Source: JBGQAS01 sp964498605
Lineage (GTDB): Bacteria > Chloroflexota > Anaerolineae > Anaerolineales > Anaerolineaceae
Direction: 5' to 3'
Length of the DNA stretch: 21,887 nt
Assembly (NCBI GenBank): GCA_964498605.1
Contig: CAZCHK010000036.1
Coordinates: forward strand, 1-21,887
Both the position numbers and the translations under genes were made by a program. The notes below the pieces were generated by a model. It worked only from the letters and a program-made list of their open reading frames with translations. It searched no databases and was not told where the DNA came from. How positions within the stretch are numbered: the first letter of the stretch is position 1; every line of letters starts with the position of its first letter. Positions 7,477 to 14,919 of this stretch are shown here, piece by piece.

Positions 7477-8706
7477 TTACTTGTTCTTGCACACTCCGTT
7501 CGGGGCAACACTGGAATCCCACCAGCAGACATTCGTGTTCTCGCACGCGATTGGATTTTGATTGTACATGGAGCAATCAATACCTGGTTGGGAATCCGAA
7601 GAATCTTCCGAGGGTGGTTCGTATGGAGGCAGTTCAGGATCGATGATTTCGACCAGGCTGGTGTCACCGATCACCCTGGTCAGGCCTGCATCCACCCAGC
7701 ACTCATCCTCGATCCTGGGATTCATCACCAACCATGCGCCACCCAACCGATTGCGTCCACGAATTTCATACCGGGTCCCTGCAGGAAGCGTATCCATGAC
7801 GGGATATTCCAGGGTCGGGCCGGTTCGGCAGTTGGCATGAATGATCACTTCCGCAAAAGGAACAGCGGGCGATTCTTCTGTCAACAGGGGAGTGTCAGCA
7901 TCACAGGCTCCCCCATCCGCAGCAGCAGTATTGAAAGTATAAACCTGGGATACCGGACCAATATCATCCACCCAGTATCCAAACACAGGTAATACATGCC
8001 AGTAGTAGGTCGTACAGTAATCCAAAACAAAACCCGACCACTCTGGCCAATCATATCTAGGGGACTCGTACATTCCTGCGCCGGTAAATGTACCGTTTTC
8101 ATCTACCTGGAGGATATAGTACCCGGGAATGCTGCAGGTGTTTTCATCCAGCCACAGAAATTTCGGTCGGTTGGTGTACACAGTTTGGCCGTTCCTTGGA
8201 GAAACAAGCTTCGGTGCCAAAGTATATTGGCTGGAACTTGTGCAGGGAGAAAGCACCTTGAAAGCTTTCCACTCTGATCTGTCTCCATGAAAGTCACCTG
8301 AGTAGGGAGTGATCCGCCAGTAGTATGTGCCCACATCGAAGGGTTCACTGGAGGTATACGTTTGGACAATCGCCGTGGACCCGTCTGCATAGACCATGGT
8401 TGGGCCTTCAACGATTCGGTTGATCTCCACTTCCAGGAACTTGTATTCGGTGCCAAAGTAAGCTGGATCGCCGTCGATTTTTGAAACGATCAGCCGATAT
8501 GAATCCGGTTCGCATTCACCCGAGTACAGCCAGGCGAATGTCGGGTATGCCACGGGTTCAAGCCAGGTATTCTCTACCGAACCTCCGGGGCTGATCAAGA
8601 TCGGGGTTGGCATCTCCGTACAGGTCGGCGCATCAAATTCACAGGCCGTCACCAACAGCAATGATGAAATCAACATTATCAGCAACAAAAAACAGGTTCG
8701 TTTCAT
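7477..8706 (-). CDS. Secreted lipoprotein with Ig/FN3-like repeats and an SH3b-like domain
   Basis: Predicted surface lipoprotein of unknown function, 409 residues. The N-terminus is a lipoprotein signal (MKRTCFLLLIMLISSLLLVTAC) with the lipidated cysteine at 22. Two similar beta-sandwich-like modules follow, marked by ISPGG...PTFAWLYSGECEPDSYRLIV and VSPRNGQTV...PKFLWLDENTCSIPGYYILQV, each later carrying a (Y)YW(R/H) strand. An SH3b-like segment (HANCRTGPTLEYPVMDTLPAGTRYEIRGR, with later cysteines) comes next, then a Pro/Ser/Glu-rich linker and a small Cys/Trp-rich C-terminal module (IDCSMYNQNPIACENTNVCWW). The many cysteines suggest disulfides outside the membrane. The ATG at 8706 follows AAGGAG. 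It is divergent from the radical SAM operon, and a functional link to it is possible but unproven. Confidence 0.85.
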   Translation of the reverse strand: MKRTCFLLLIMLISSLLLVTACEFDAPTCTEMPTPILISPGGSVENTWLEPVAYPTFAWLYSGECEPDSYRLIVSKIDGDPAYFGTEYKFLEVEINRIVEGPTMVYADGSTAIVQTYTSSEPFDVGTYYWRITPYSGDFHGDRSEWKAFKVLSPCTSSSQYTLAPKLVSPRNGQTVYTNRPKFLWLDENTCSIPGYYILQVDENGTFTGAGMYESPRYDWPEWSGFVLDYCTTYYWHVLPVFGYWVDDIGPVSQVYTFNTAAADGGACDADTPLLTEESPAVPFAEVIIHANCRTGPTLEYPVMDTLPAGTRYEIRGRNRLGGAWLVMNPRIEDECWVDAGLTRVIGDTSLVEIIDPELPPYEPPSEDSSDSQPGIDCSMYNQNPIACENTNVCWWDSSVAPNGVCKNK

Positions 8707-8804
8707 GACAATCTCCTTATCCAGCTCCCGAATTATTCCCTCACTAAAATTATGACACCAATAATGAACCCCGCGATGCTGGGTGTCTAAGAAAATCCAT
8801 TATT

Positions 8805-8832
8805 ATTATAGAATGTAATGAGCTTTTTTCAA
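8805..8832 (-). promoter_or_regulatory. Candidate promoter of the lipoprotein gene
   Basis: On the minus strand TTGAAA (8827-8832) and TATAAT (8805-8810) are 16 bases apart, giving a leader of about 90 bases. The leader contains a 6-bp inverted repeat (GACACC at 8754-8759, GGTGTC at 8782-8787) with a 22-base loop. I recognise no riboswitch there. The rest of the 212-base divergent gap holds only the opposing promoter. Confidence 0.5.
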
Positions 8833-8857
8833 TAGGATAAAAATTTTCAGAAGCCAA

Positions 8858-8887
8858 TGAAACAACTCAGACTTTACATCGTATAAT
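8858..8887 (+). promoter_or_regulatory. Candidate promoter of the radical SAM operon
   Basis: TATAAT at 8882-8887 is a perfect -10. The best -35 is TGAAAC at 8858-8863 with an 18-base spacer, which is poor. The predicted transcript starts about 25 bases before the first gene, whose ribosome binding site GGAGG is at 8908-8912. Confidence 0.4.
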
Positions 8888-8918
8888 AAATGGAACAAAA
8901 AGTATTGGAGGTAGGAAC

Positions 8919-9296
8919 ATGCGCACACTCAGGATCATTTCATTTATGCTTGCTGCAGGTCTTTTTGTCTTTGGTTTGTTATTTGTCCTGGCATCCGGAC
9001 AACCTGACACCCCCAACGAAGCGACCAGCAACTTCATCACAGGTTTGGTTCTGGTTGTAATTTCATTTGTGCTTGTATTCCTTGGGGTCAAAGTATTCAA
9101 AAAGAAAGAACCGGAGCAAACCAATGTCACAGTTAAGATTGATGTTCCCGGTAAGGTGGACATGGCAGTTGTAAAGTGTCAATCCTGCGGAGGAACATTG
9201 GCTCCTGAAAACATCAAGATTGCAGCTGGCGCACCTGTGGTCACCTGCCCGTACTGTCATACAACCTACACGATGACAGAACAGCCCAAGTGGTAA
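8919..9296 (+). CDS. Small membrane protein with a C-terminal zinc ribbon
   Basis: Function unknown; 125 residues. Two hydrophobic segments (about 5-26 and 41-62) form a hairpin in the membrane, followed by a basic stretch (KVFKKKEPEQ) that should keep the C-terminus in the cytoplasm. The C-terminal part carries C87-x2-C90 and C110-x2-C113, the spacing of a rubredoxin-like zinc ribbon. The ATG at 8919 is preceded by TTGGAGG. It is the first gene of the operon, 19 bases before the Cys-tailed membrane protein. By position it may be an accessory or assembly partner of that protein. The zinc ribbon is clear, but the partnership is inference. Confidence 0.85.
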   Translation: MRTLRIISFMLAAGLFVFGLLFVLASGQPDTPNEATSNFITGLVLVVISFVLVFLGVKVFKKKEPEQTNVTVKIDVPGKVDMAVVKCQSCGGTLAPENIKIAAGAPVVTCPYCHTTYTMTEQPKW

Positions 9297-9315
9297 TGAT
9301 CCGGAGGATTTAGAA

Positions 9316-11040
9316 ATGAAAAGGACCAAGATCTTATGCCTGCTGCTGGTCGTGATAGCCATTGCCAGTGTCGTTCAAACCGTACAGGCGCAGGATGTTT
9401 ACTATTTTAATGTCGAGAGAATGAAGGTGGCTGTTGCAATCAATCCCGATGGCAGCGCAGACATCGAGTACGAGTGGATGTTCAACAATCATTCCTCAGC
9501 CGGACCGATCGAATATGTGGATGTCGGCCTTCCCAATAATGATTTCAACATCACCAACGCCAGCGCAGCGATCAATGGCTCTGCAGTCCCATCAACCTAC
9601 CTATCCAAAATCAACAATGGCGTTACGATCTACCTTGCAGGGGACGCCATCCCTGCAGGAAGATCTGGGATTGTAAACTTCAAAATCAATGGCGTAAAAA
9701 ACTTGCTTTACGAAGCGAAAGTGGACAAGTCAGAACCTTACGCCCATTTCAGTTTCATCCCCCAATGGTTTGGCAGCGATTATGTCTTTGGTTCTACAAC
9801 AGTAGAGGTATATCTCATCCTGCCAGCCGGAATGACCGAAAGCGATCCGGTTTACGATACACCCAGGAATTGGCCAGGCAGTGACACACCTGAAGCCTGG
9901 TTCCAGGATGGCAAAGTCGTCTACTACTGGTCTACGACAAGCGGTTCTGGAGATGGTCAGTACACCTTCGGCGCGTCGTTCCCTTCACGCCTGGTCGTGG
10001 ATGGGGCTGTGCAAAAAGCGCCTTTGATCTATTTAACATCCGCAGATTGGGAAGGCATCATCCCGGTGGTCTGCCTGGCACTTTGTGGAGGATTCATTGT
10101 GTTTGTGGTTGTCGCATCCCAAAGAGCTGCAAAAAAACGCAAACTGCAGTACATGCCCCCGAAAATCACGCTGGAAGGACTGGGGGTAAAACGAGGACTG
10201 ACTGCCGTCGAAGCAGGAGTTCTCATGGAGCAACCTTTGGATAAAATCCTTCAGATGATCCTTTTTTCTGTTATTAAGAAAAACGCTGCCACGGTTGTCA
10301 CGCAGGATCCTTTAAGCCTGTCCATTTCGAGTCCTATTCCGGAAGGTCTGCAGCCCTATGAACTTGAATTTCTGGCAGCTTTTTCGAAAAAAACCGGGCA
10401 GGAACGCCAGCTTGGTCTGCAAGAAATGATGATCAACATCGTGAAAAGTGTCACCGAGAAAATGAAAGGCTTCAGCAGGAAAGAATCGATTACATATTAT
10501 GAGGATGTGATGAAACGCGCCTGGCAGCAGGTGGAACAAGCCCAGACGCCGGAAGTCAAGAGCCAGGTCTATGAACAGGTTATGGATTGGGCTATGCTGG
10601 ACAGGCAGTCTGATCAACGCACTCAACAAACATTTGGTTCAGGACCAGTATTTGTCCCGGTTTGGTGGCCTCGCTATGATCCTGCTTATCGATCTTCAGC
10701 CGCTGGAACCAGCTTGATGGGGAAAGCTGGAACATCCTCCCCACCTTCCTTAAGTTCAGCTAGAAGCACCAGCGCGATCAACATGCCAACCTTACCCGGG
10801 GCAACATTTGCGGCGGGTATCACAAAAGGTGCACAAACCTTCTCCTCAGGAGTTGTGGGAAATCTTACAGACTTCACATCAAAGATCACCAACAAAACCA
10901 ACCCTGTGCCTGTCTCCACTGTTTCTTCCAGCTCTAGGGGCGGGTTTGGTGGTGGGTCCTCAGGAGGAGGTAGATCCTCCTGCGCATGCGCCTGTGCGTG
11001 CGCAGGTTGCGCCTGCGCGTGCGCAGGTGGCGGTCGGTAA
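9316..11040 (+). CDS. DUF2207-like membrane protein with a C-terminal Cys-Ala tail, putative radical SAM substrate
   Basis: A 574-residue protein of unknown function. Residues 1-25 are a signal peptide (likely cleavage QTVQA/QD). About 26-240 form an extracytoplasmic beta-rich domain like that of DUF2207 proteins. A transmembrane helix spans about 247-268, followed by a basic AAKKRK stop-transfer. The cytoplasmic part (270-450) begins with GLGVKRGLTAVEAGVLME. The last 100 residues are Ser/Gly-rich and end in CACACACAGCACACAGGGR (556-574), with seven Cys alternating with Ala. With a cleaved signal peptide and one helix the tail lies in the cytoplasm, within reach of the radical SAM enzyme encoded 6 bases downstream. 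GGAGG at 9302-9306 precedes the ATG. I infer the tail is post-translationally modified; a metal-binding tail is the main alternative. Confidence 0.88.
   Translation: MKRTKILCLLLVVIAIASVVQTVQAQDVYYFNVERMKVAVAINPDGSADIEYEWMFNNHSSAGPIEYVDVGLPNNDFNITNASAAINGSAVPSTYLSKINNGVTIYLAGDAIPAGRSGIVNFKINGVKNLLYEAKVDKSEPYAHFSFIPQWFGSDYVFGSTTVEVYLILPAGMTESDPVYDTPRNWPGSDTPEAWFQDGKVVYYWSTTSGSGDGQYTFGASFPSRLVVDGAVQKAPLIYLTSADWEGIIPVVCLALCGGFIVFVVVASQRAAKKRKLQYMPPKITLEGLGVKRGLTAVEAGVLMEQPLDKILQMILFSVIKKNAATVVTQDPLSLSISSPIPEGLQPYELEFLAAFSKKTGQERQLGLQEMMINIVKSVTEKMKGFSRKESITYYEDVMKRAWQQVEQAQTPEVKSQVYEQVMDWAMLDRQSDQRTQQTFGSGPVFVPVWWPRYDPAYRSSAAGTSLMGKAGTSSPPSLSSARSTSAINMPTLPGATFAAGITKGAQTFSSGVVGNLTDFTSKITNKTNPVPVSTVSSSSRGGFGGGSSGGGRSSCACACACAGCACACAGGGR
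10981..11037 (+). repeat. 21-bp tandem repeat encoding CACACAG twice
   Basis: Positions 10987-11007 and 11008-11028 are adjacent copies of a 21-base unit that differ at one base (TGT versus TGC, both Cys), each encoding CACACAG. They are preceded by one more Cys-Ala (TGC GCA) and followed by GGT-type codons for GGR and the stop. The stretch is largely alternating purine-pyrimidine. Confidence 0.9.
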
Positions 11041-11046
11041 TTTTTT

Positions 11047-12438
11047 ATGAAATTGTTTTCGAGTATTAAGCCGTATTTTCCAAATCCAGGTATGTACCAT
11101 TTCCTGGTATCTGAAAATGGCTACAAAAACCGGGTTCATTTACGAATTGAATCTGACAAATCAAGCGTGTTTCTTGTCAATGCCAGCACATTGCTTCATC
11201 TCAATCCCAGCGCAACGTACATGGTATATTTGCTGATGAATCAGGTTGATAAAGAAAAAGCCATCAGCTGGATATGTAAACTTTTTTCTGCGCCAAAGGA
11301 ACAAACCGCCAAAGACCTTGCTGATTTTGAACTCCAGATCAACTCGATTCTTTTCAGAGATGACATATGCCCTATTCACGATCTGAACCTGGAAACATTC
11401 GCACCTTTTTCTCAACAGCCATCCGCGCCTTACAGGATGGATCTGGCGTTGACCTATGATTGCAACAATGATTGCTCTCACTGCTATAACGTAAAATCCA
11501 GGGACCTTCAAGAATTTTCCACAGAAAAATGGATGAATGTTCTTGAACGAATCTGGGATCTTTCTATACCGCATGTCGTTTTTACAGGTGGAGAACCAAC
11601 CCTGCGTCCAGATTTGCCCGACCTGATCGCGTTTGCAGAAAACCTGGGTATGATCACAGGACTGAACACAAACGGAAGAAAACTACAGGATCAGAAATTC
11701 GTGGACTCTTTGACAAATGCCGGCTTGGATCATGTTCAAATCACCATAGAATCCCATAGGGCAGACACTCATGACAAAATGGTGGCTCACCCTGGTGCAT
11801 GGGAGCAAACGATCCAGGCAATTCAAAATGCGGTCAGATCAAAGCTTTACATCATGACAAACACGACATTATTGAGGACGAATATCAAGGATCTTGCCGG
11901 TTTGCTGGATTTCCTTGCAACCTTGGGTGTGCCTACTGTTGGAATCAACGCTTTGATCCATTCAGGAAGAGGGGCATCAGTGGATACAGGATTAGCGGAT
12001 GAAGAACTTTCAGTTTTAATGAAATTGGCAAAAGAGAAGACAACGGAGCATCACCAAAAGCTGATCTGGTATACCCCGACACGCTACTGCCATTTCGATC
12101 CCATCGTTGAAAACTTGGGAATTAAAGGCTGCACAGCTGCTTTGTATAACATGTGCGTTGAACCAGATGGAAATGTCATCCCCTGTCAATCCTATTACAA
12201 GCCACTTGGAAGCATTCTAGAGAGCTCGTGGGAATCAATATGGAATCATCCCTTATCCATTTCATTACGCGAAAGGAAGCATCTTCCGAAAGAATGCCTG
12301 AATTGCACACTGGTCTCTGTATGTGGTGGAGGATGTCCTCTTGCTCAAAATCAAAACGACCCCTACCCTCGAGGAATACCAGAATTGGATCATTACCAAA
12401 GGAGTGAAGATGAAAGCCAGACTGTTATCAATTATTGA
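11047..12438 (+). CDS. Radical SAM/SPASM protein with PqqD-like N-terminal domain
   Basis: Predicted radical SAM enzyme of the peptide-modifying SPASM group, 463 residues. Residues about 28-100 resemble a PqqD-type peptide recognition domain (VNASTLLHLNPSATYMVYLL). The SAM cluster motif is C139-x3-C143-x2-C146, followed by VVFTGGEPTLRPDLP, the SAM-contacting GGE motif. The C-terminal SPASM domain provides auxiliary-cluster cysteines C362, C370, C380, C417, C420, C426 and C430, around CVEPDGNVIPC and CLNCTLVSVCGGGC. In known relatives such enzymes install thioether or carbon crosslinks in peptides. Here the obvious target is the Cys-Ala tail of the preceding gene, which ends 6 bases upstream. 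Its last 29 bases overlap the paralogous next gene. Confidence 0.93.
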   Translation: MKLFSSIKPYFPNPGMYHFLVSENGYKNRVHLRIESDKSSVFLVNASTLLHLNPSATYMVYLLMNQVDKEKAISWICKLFSAPKEQTAKDLADFELQINSILFRDDICPIHDLNLETFAPFSQQPSAPYRMDLALTYDCNNDCSHCYNVKSRDLQEFSTEKWMNVLERIWDLSIPHVVFTGGEPTLRPDLPDLIAFAENLGMITGLNTNGRKLQDQKFVDSLTNAGLDHVQITIESHRADTHDKMVAHPGAWEQTIQAIQNAVRSKLYIMTNTTLLRTNIKDLAGLLDFLATLGVPTVGINALIHSGRGASVDTGLADEELSVLMKLAKEKTTEHHQKLIWYTPTRYCHFDPIVENLGIKGCTAALYNMCVEPDGNVIPCQSYYKPLGSILESSWESIWNHPLSISLRERKHLPKECLNCTLVSVCGGGCPLAQNQNDPYPRGIPELDHYQRSEDESQTVINY

Positions 12439-13576
12439 CCGGGTTTTTCCACTGGCAGCAGATTTGCCAGTGGGTATTTTTGAATCGAAAGCCAACCCAT
12501 CCAATCCAACCCCTTATCGCATACACTTGAGAATTGAACCAACTGGAGAAGGTCTCCTTATTCTAAATGCAAAAACAGTCCTGCACTTAAATCCTACTGC
12601 GACAGAATATGCATACAGCCTGGTTCAAAATCATGATTTATCACAGATCATCAGGAGGATGAAAGGCAGATACCAGATTGGGCGAGATAAAATATTAAAA
12701 GATTATTCTGATTTCTCTCAAAGGCTGGAAACTTTGATCACAACTCCTGATCTTTCACCAGAAATATTTCTTGGTTTTGATCGAATTGATCCGCATTCCA
12801 CTGAGCTCACCTCCCCGTTGCGAGTCGACTGCGCATTAACATACAGCGTCCCCCAATCCTCAGCCATTAAAACAACACCGACTGAACGGGTCAGTCGAGA
12901 ACTATCAATTGACGAATGGAAAGAAATCTTGAACAAGTCTTGGAAAGCAGGGATTCCTCACGTCATCTTTACCGGAGGAGAACCATGTATGCGTCCAGAC
13001 CTTCCTGAGTTGGTCGCTCACGCAGAAGCGCTGGGCATGGTAAGTGGTCTTCTGACCTGCGGTTTCAGGCTTTCAGAGAAAGAATTCATGGGCTCTCTTC
13101 TAAATAACGGACTTGACCACATCATGCTATGCCTGGATCCTGAGAGTGAGGTTGGTTGGGAAGCAATCCGTGACCTTATGCCCGCGGATATATTTGTTAC
13201 AGTTCACCTCACGCTCACGAAAAAATCCAAGAAAAGCCTTTTCGATGTTGTGAACCAGCTTGCTGAGTACGGCGTAAAATCGATCTCACTTAGTGCCGAG
13301 GATTCTTCCCTGAAAGAAGAACTAGGCGAGATGCAAAATCATGTTGCTAAAAAAGGCATCAATCTGGTTTGGGATTTACCTGTCCCCTATTCAAGTTTAA
13401 ATCCTGTGTCACTTGAGCTTGAGAGAAATGAGGAACAAAGATCTGGCGCTGGGAAAACCTGGATTTATATCGAACCTGATGGCGACGTGCTACCTGAACA
13501 GGGCAGCACAATCACTGTGGGCAACATGCTGAAAGATCCATGGAAAGTAATAAAGGATAAGCTTGTATCAATTTGA
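12410..13576 (+). CDS. Radical SAM paralogue lacking all cluster cysteines (pseudo-enzyme)
   Basis: A 388-residue paralogue of the preceding radical SAM protein. I chose the ATG at 12410 because it has AAAGGAG five bases upstream; the frame is open back to 12323. It keeps a PqqD-like region (LNAKTVLHLNPTATEYAYSL) and the core VIFTGGEPCMRPDLP. The aligned cluster site reads V147, S151, K154 in place of the three cysteines. The SPASM region is reduced to YIEPDGDVLPE with both cysteines replaced, and the protein ends before the final Cys-rich segment. The frame is intact over the whole length, so this is not simple decay. I infer a non-catalytic partner, for example for substrate binding or heterodimer formation. 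It overlaps the genes on both sides. Confidence 0.9.
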   Translation: MKARLLSIIDRVFPLAADLPVGIFESKANPSNPTPYRIHLRIEPTGEGLLILNAKTVLHLNPTATEYAYSLVQNHDLSQIIRRMKGRYQIGRDKILKDYSDFSQRLETLITTPDLSPEIFLGFDRIDPHSTELTSPLRVDCALTYSVPQSSAIKTTPTERVSRELSIDEWKEILNKSWKAGIPHVIFTGGEPCMRPDLPELVAHAEALGMVSGLLTCGFRLSEKEFMGSLLNNGLDHIMLCLDPESEVGWEAIRDLMPADIFVTVHLTLTKKSKKSLFDVVNQLAEYGVKSISLSAEDSSLKEELGEMQNHVAKKGINLVWDLPVPYSSLNPVSLELERNEEQRSGAGKTWIYIEPDGDVLPEQGSTITVGNMLKDPWKVIKDKLVSI

Positions 13577-14319
13577 CACGAAATAATCTAGGCTTTTGGC
13601 ATAAAAGGTTTACACAGCAAGCCCGTTGGACTTCTGACCTCCGTCGATACTTTTTTGCACACATTGGGCTGCATTCTTCTGCTCCGATCTTGGAGGTCGG
13701 GTGCGGTACTGGTGCTGTTCTTAAAGAACTCGCCTCCGATAAGGAACTCTGGGGTATCGATGTAGACTTTACATATCTCCGAAAAGCCAGAAAATTCTTA
13801 CCTGAATCAAAACTGGTTTTAGGAAATGGGTGTGCTTTACCATTTCGATCTGGATCGTTCTCCGTTGCATTTTGCCATTATCTTCTATTGTGGATTCAAA
13901 ATCCATCAGAATTGATATCTGAAATGATCCGCGTGACACATAAGGGAGGATATGTAGCATTTTTTGCTGAACCGGATTACACACCGGATATTGATATTCC
14001 TGCCGAATTTATAGAATTAAAAAAGATCCAAAGTGATGCTCTGCTCCGGGAAGGCGCAAATCCATTTTTTGGCTCACAGCTTAAGGCCTTTTTGGAATCT
14101 GCTTCACTACAAAACATTCAAAGCGGAGAATACCTGCCTATTGAAGAACAAAGCAGTCACCAGGATGCAAGTCTGGAAAGAAAGGTATTTAAACGGGACT
14201 ATTACCAAACGAATCAAAAGTACAATAAGCGATTTTCAGTTTTTTTGAAGGCCATTTCATTAAGTGATCCTTCCTTTCACACAAAAACCTATTATGCGTT
14301 TGGACAAGTCAGTTCATAA
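13573..14319 (+). CDS. Class I SAM-dependent methyltransferase
   Basis: Predicted methyltransferase of the Methyltransf_11 type, 248 residues. Motif I is ILEVGCGTG (39-47), followed by ELWGIDVDFTYL (acidic ribose contact), GNGCALPFRSGSFSVAFCHYLLLWI and VTHKGGYVAFFAEPDY. The start is a TTG at 13573 overlapping the TGA of the previous gene (TTGA), which implies coupling. No clear ribosome binding site is visible and no later start would keep motif I at a normal distance, so I keep it. The substrate is unknown. As the last gene of the operon it may methylate the same target as the radical SAM enzyme. The promoter of tRNA-Pro starts 5 bases after its stop. Confidence 0.88.
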   Translation: MTRNNLGFWHKRFTQQARWTSDLRRYFFAHIGLHSSAPILEVGCGTGAVLKELASDKELWGIDVDFTYLRKARKFLPESKLVLGNGCALPFRSGSFSVAFCHYLLLWIQNPSELISEMIRVTHKGGYVAFFAEPDYTPDIDIPAEFIELKKIQSDALLREGANPFFGSQLKAFLESASLQNIQSGEYLPIEEQSSHQDASLERKVFKRDYYQTNQKYNKRFSVFLKAISLSDPSFHTKTYYAFGQVSS

Positions 14320-14324
14320 TACTA

Positions 14325-14353
14325 TTGCAAAATTTCCTGTATATCGCTATAAT
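14325..14353 (+). promoter_or_regulatory. Promoter of tRNA-Pro
   Basis: TTGCAA (14325-14330) and TATAAT (14348-14353) are 17 bases apart. The start site would fall at about 14360, only about 7 bases before the mature tRNA 5' end. Confidence 0.75.
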
Positions 14354-14366
14354 TGCGCTCTACATT

Positions 14367-14471
<105 letters not shown>

Positions 14472-14475
<4 letters not shown>

Positions 14476-14500
14476 CATAATGACAATTTTGAGGTACAAT
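14472..14500 (+). promoter_or_regulatory. Candidate promoter of the rpsF-rpsR operon
   Basis: TTTTCA (14472-14477) and TACAAT (14495-14500) are 17 bases apart. The -35 lies in the T run of the tRNA-Pro terminator. The predicted leader is about 95 bases. Confidence 0.4.
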
Positions 14501-14511
14501 CCATTCTTGCT

Positions 14512-14575
14512 GGTTGATTCCTTACAAGTATCAACCTTTCCGCCCTTCACAGAATCAACGATTTTGATTTAGGGC
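14512..14575 (+). promoter_or_regulatory. Structured rpsF leader, possible S6:S18 autoregulatory site
   Basis: The leader can fold into GGTTGAT (14512-14518) with ATCAACC (14530-14536), then GCCCT (14542-14546) with AGGGC (14571-14575) enclosing AATCAA (14553-14558) with TTGATT (14564-14569). A CCG lies at 14540-14542 at the base of the second stem. A leader motif with a conserved CCG that binds the S6:S18 complex is known for rpsF in many bacteria. Assignment here is tentative, because the exact bulge context was not matched. Confidence 0.35.
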
Positions 14576-14602
14576 AAACCCATGGAAAGGAGGATTCCTC
14601 TC

Positions 14603-14890
14603 GTGCGTAATTATGAAGTTGTGATCATTATCCACCCTGAACTGGAACAGGCTGCTATCGATTCCTTTCTTGAGAAATTAAAAGGCTGGATCACAGGATC
14701 TGGCGGAACGATCAATTCTGTTGACGTTTGGGGAAAGAGAAAGATGGCATACTTGATTCGCAAACAACGCGAAGGTTTTTATGTCTTACTTAAAGCTGAA
14801 ATGCCACCTGCTTCCTGTGCTGAGCTCGAACGCAATTTGCGTTTAACCGAATCGCTTCTGCGTTTTGCAATCATCAGCGCAAAAGAATAG
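14603..14890 (+). CDS. rpsF: 30S ribosomal protein S6
   Basis: S6 is a platform protein of the small subunit that pairs with S18. The product is 95 residues from a GTG at 14603, giving MRNYEVVIIIHPELEQ, the standard family start. The frame opens at an upstream ATG (14582), but the strong Shine-Dalgarno AAAGGAGG (14586-14593) lies inside that extension with a 9-base spacer to the GTG, which settles the start. Conserved S6 features include WGKRKMAYLIRKQREGFYVLL and the C-terminal ERNLRLTESLLRFAII. rpsR follows directly, without the ssb gene that usually sits between them. Confidence 0.96.
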   Translation: MRNYEVVIIIHPELEQAAIDSFLEKLKGWITGSGGTINSVDVWGKRKMAYLIRKQREGFYVLLKAEMPPASCAELERNLRLTESLLRFAIISAKE

Positions 14891-14895
14891 AATGC

Positions 14896-14919
14896 TTGGG
14901 TGGTGATATTCACCCCCAA
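14896..14919 (+). promoter_or_regulatory. Hairpin between rpsF and rpsR
   Basis: TTGGG plus GGTG pairs with CACC plus CCCAA, a 9-bp stem with one bulged T at 14901 and the loop ATATT. It ends five bases before the rpsR ribosome binding site (GGAG at 14924-14927). It lies where ssb usually is and may tune S18 translation. The structure is clear but the role is inferred. Confidence 0.45.

Noticed and set aside
8707..8918. Riboswitch or operator in the divergent gap
   Set aside because: Only promoter-like elements and one weak long-loop inverted repeat are visible. No known riboswitch consensus was recognised.
10981..11037. Cys-Ala stretch as a random microsatellite or CRISPR-like repeat
   Set aside because: There are only two 21-base units, they stay in frame with the upstream coding sequence, and the encoded tail ends at a stop directly before a radical SAM gene. 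There are no spacers.
12410..13576. Radical SAM paralogue as a decaying pseudogene
   Set aside because: The frame is intact, it has a strong ribosome binding site, it overlaps both neighbours, and non-cysteine core motifs are conserved. Loss is confined to cluster residues and the C-terminal cluster segment.
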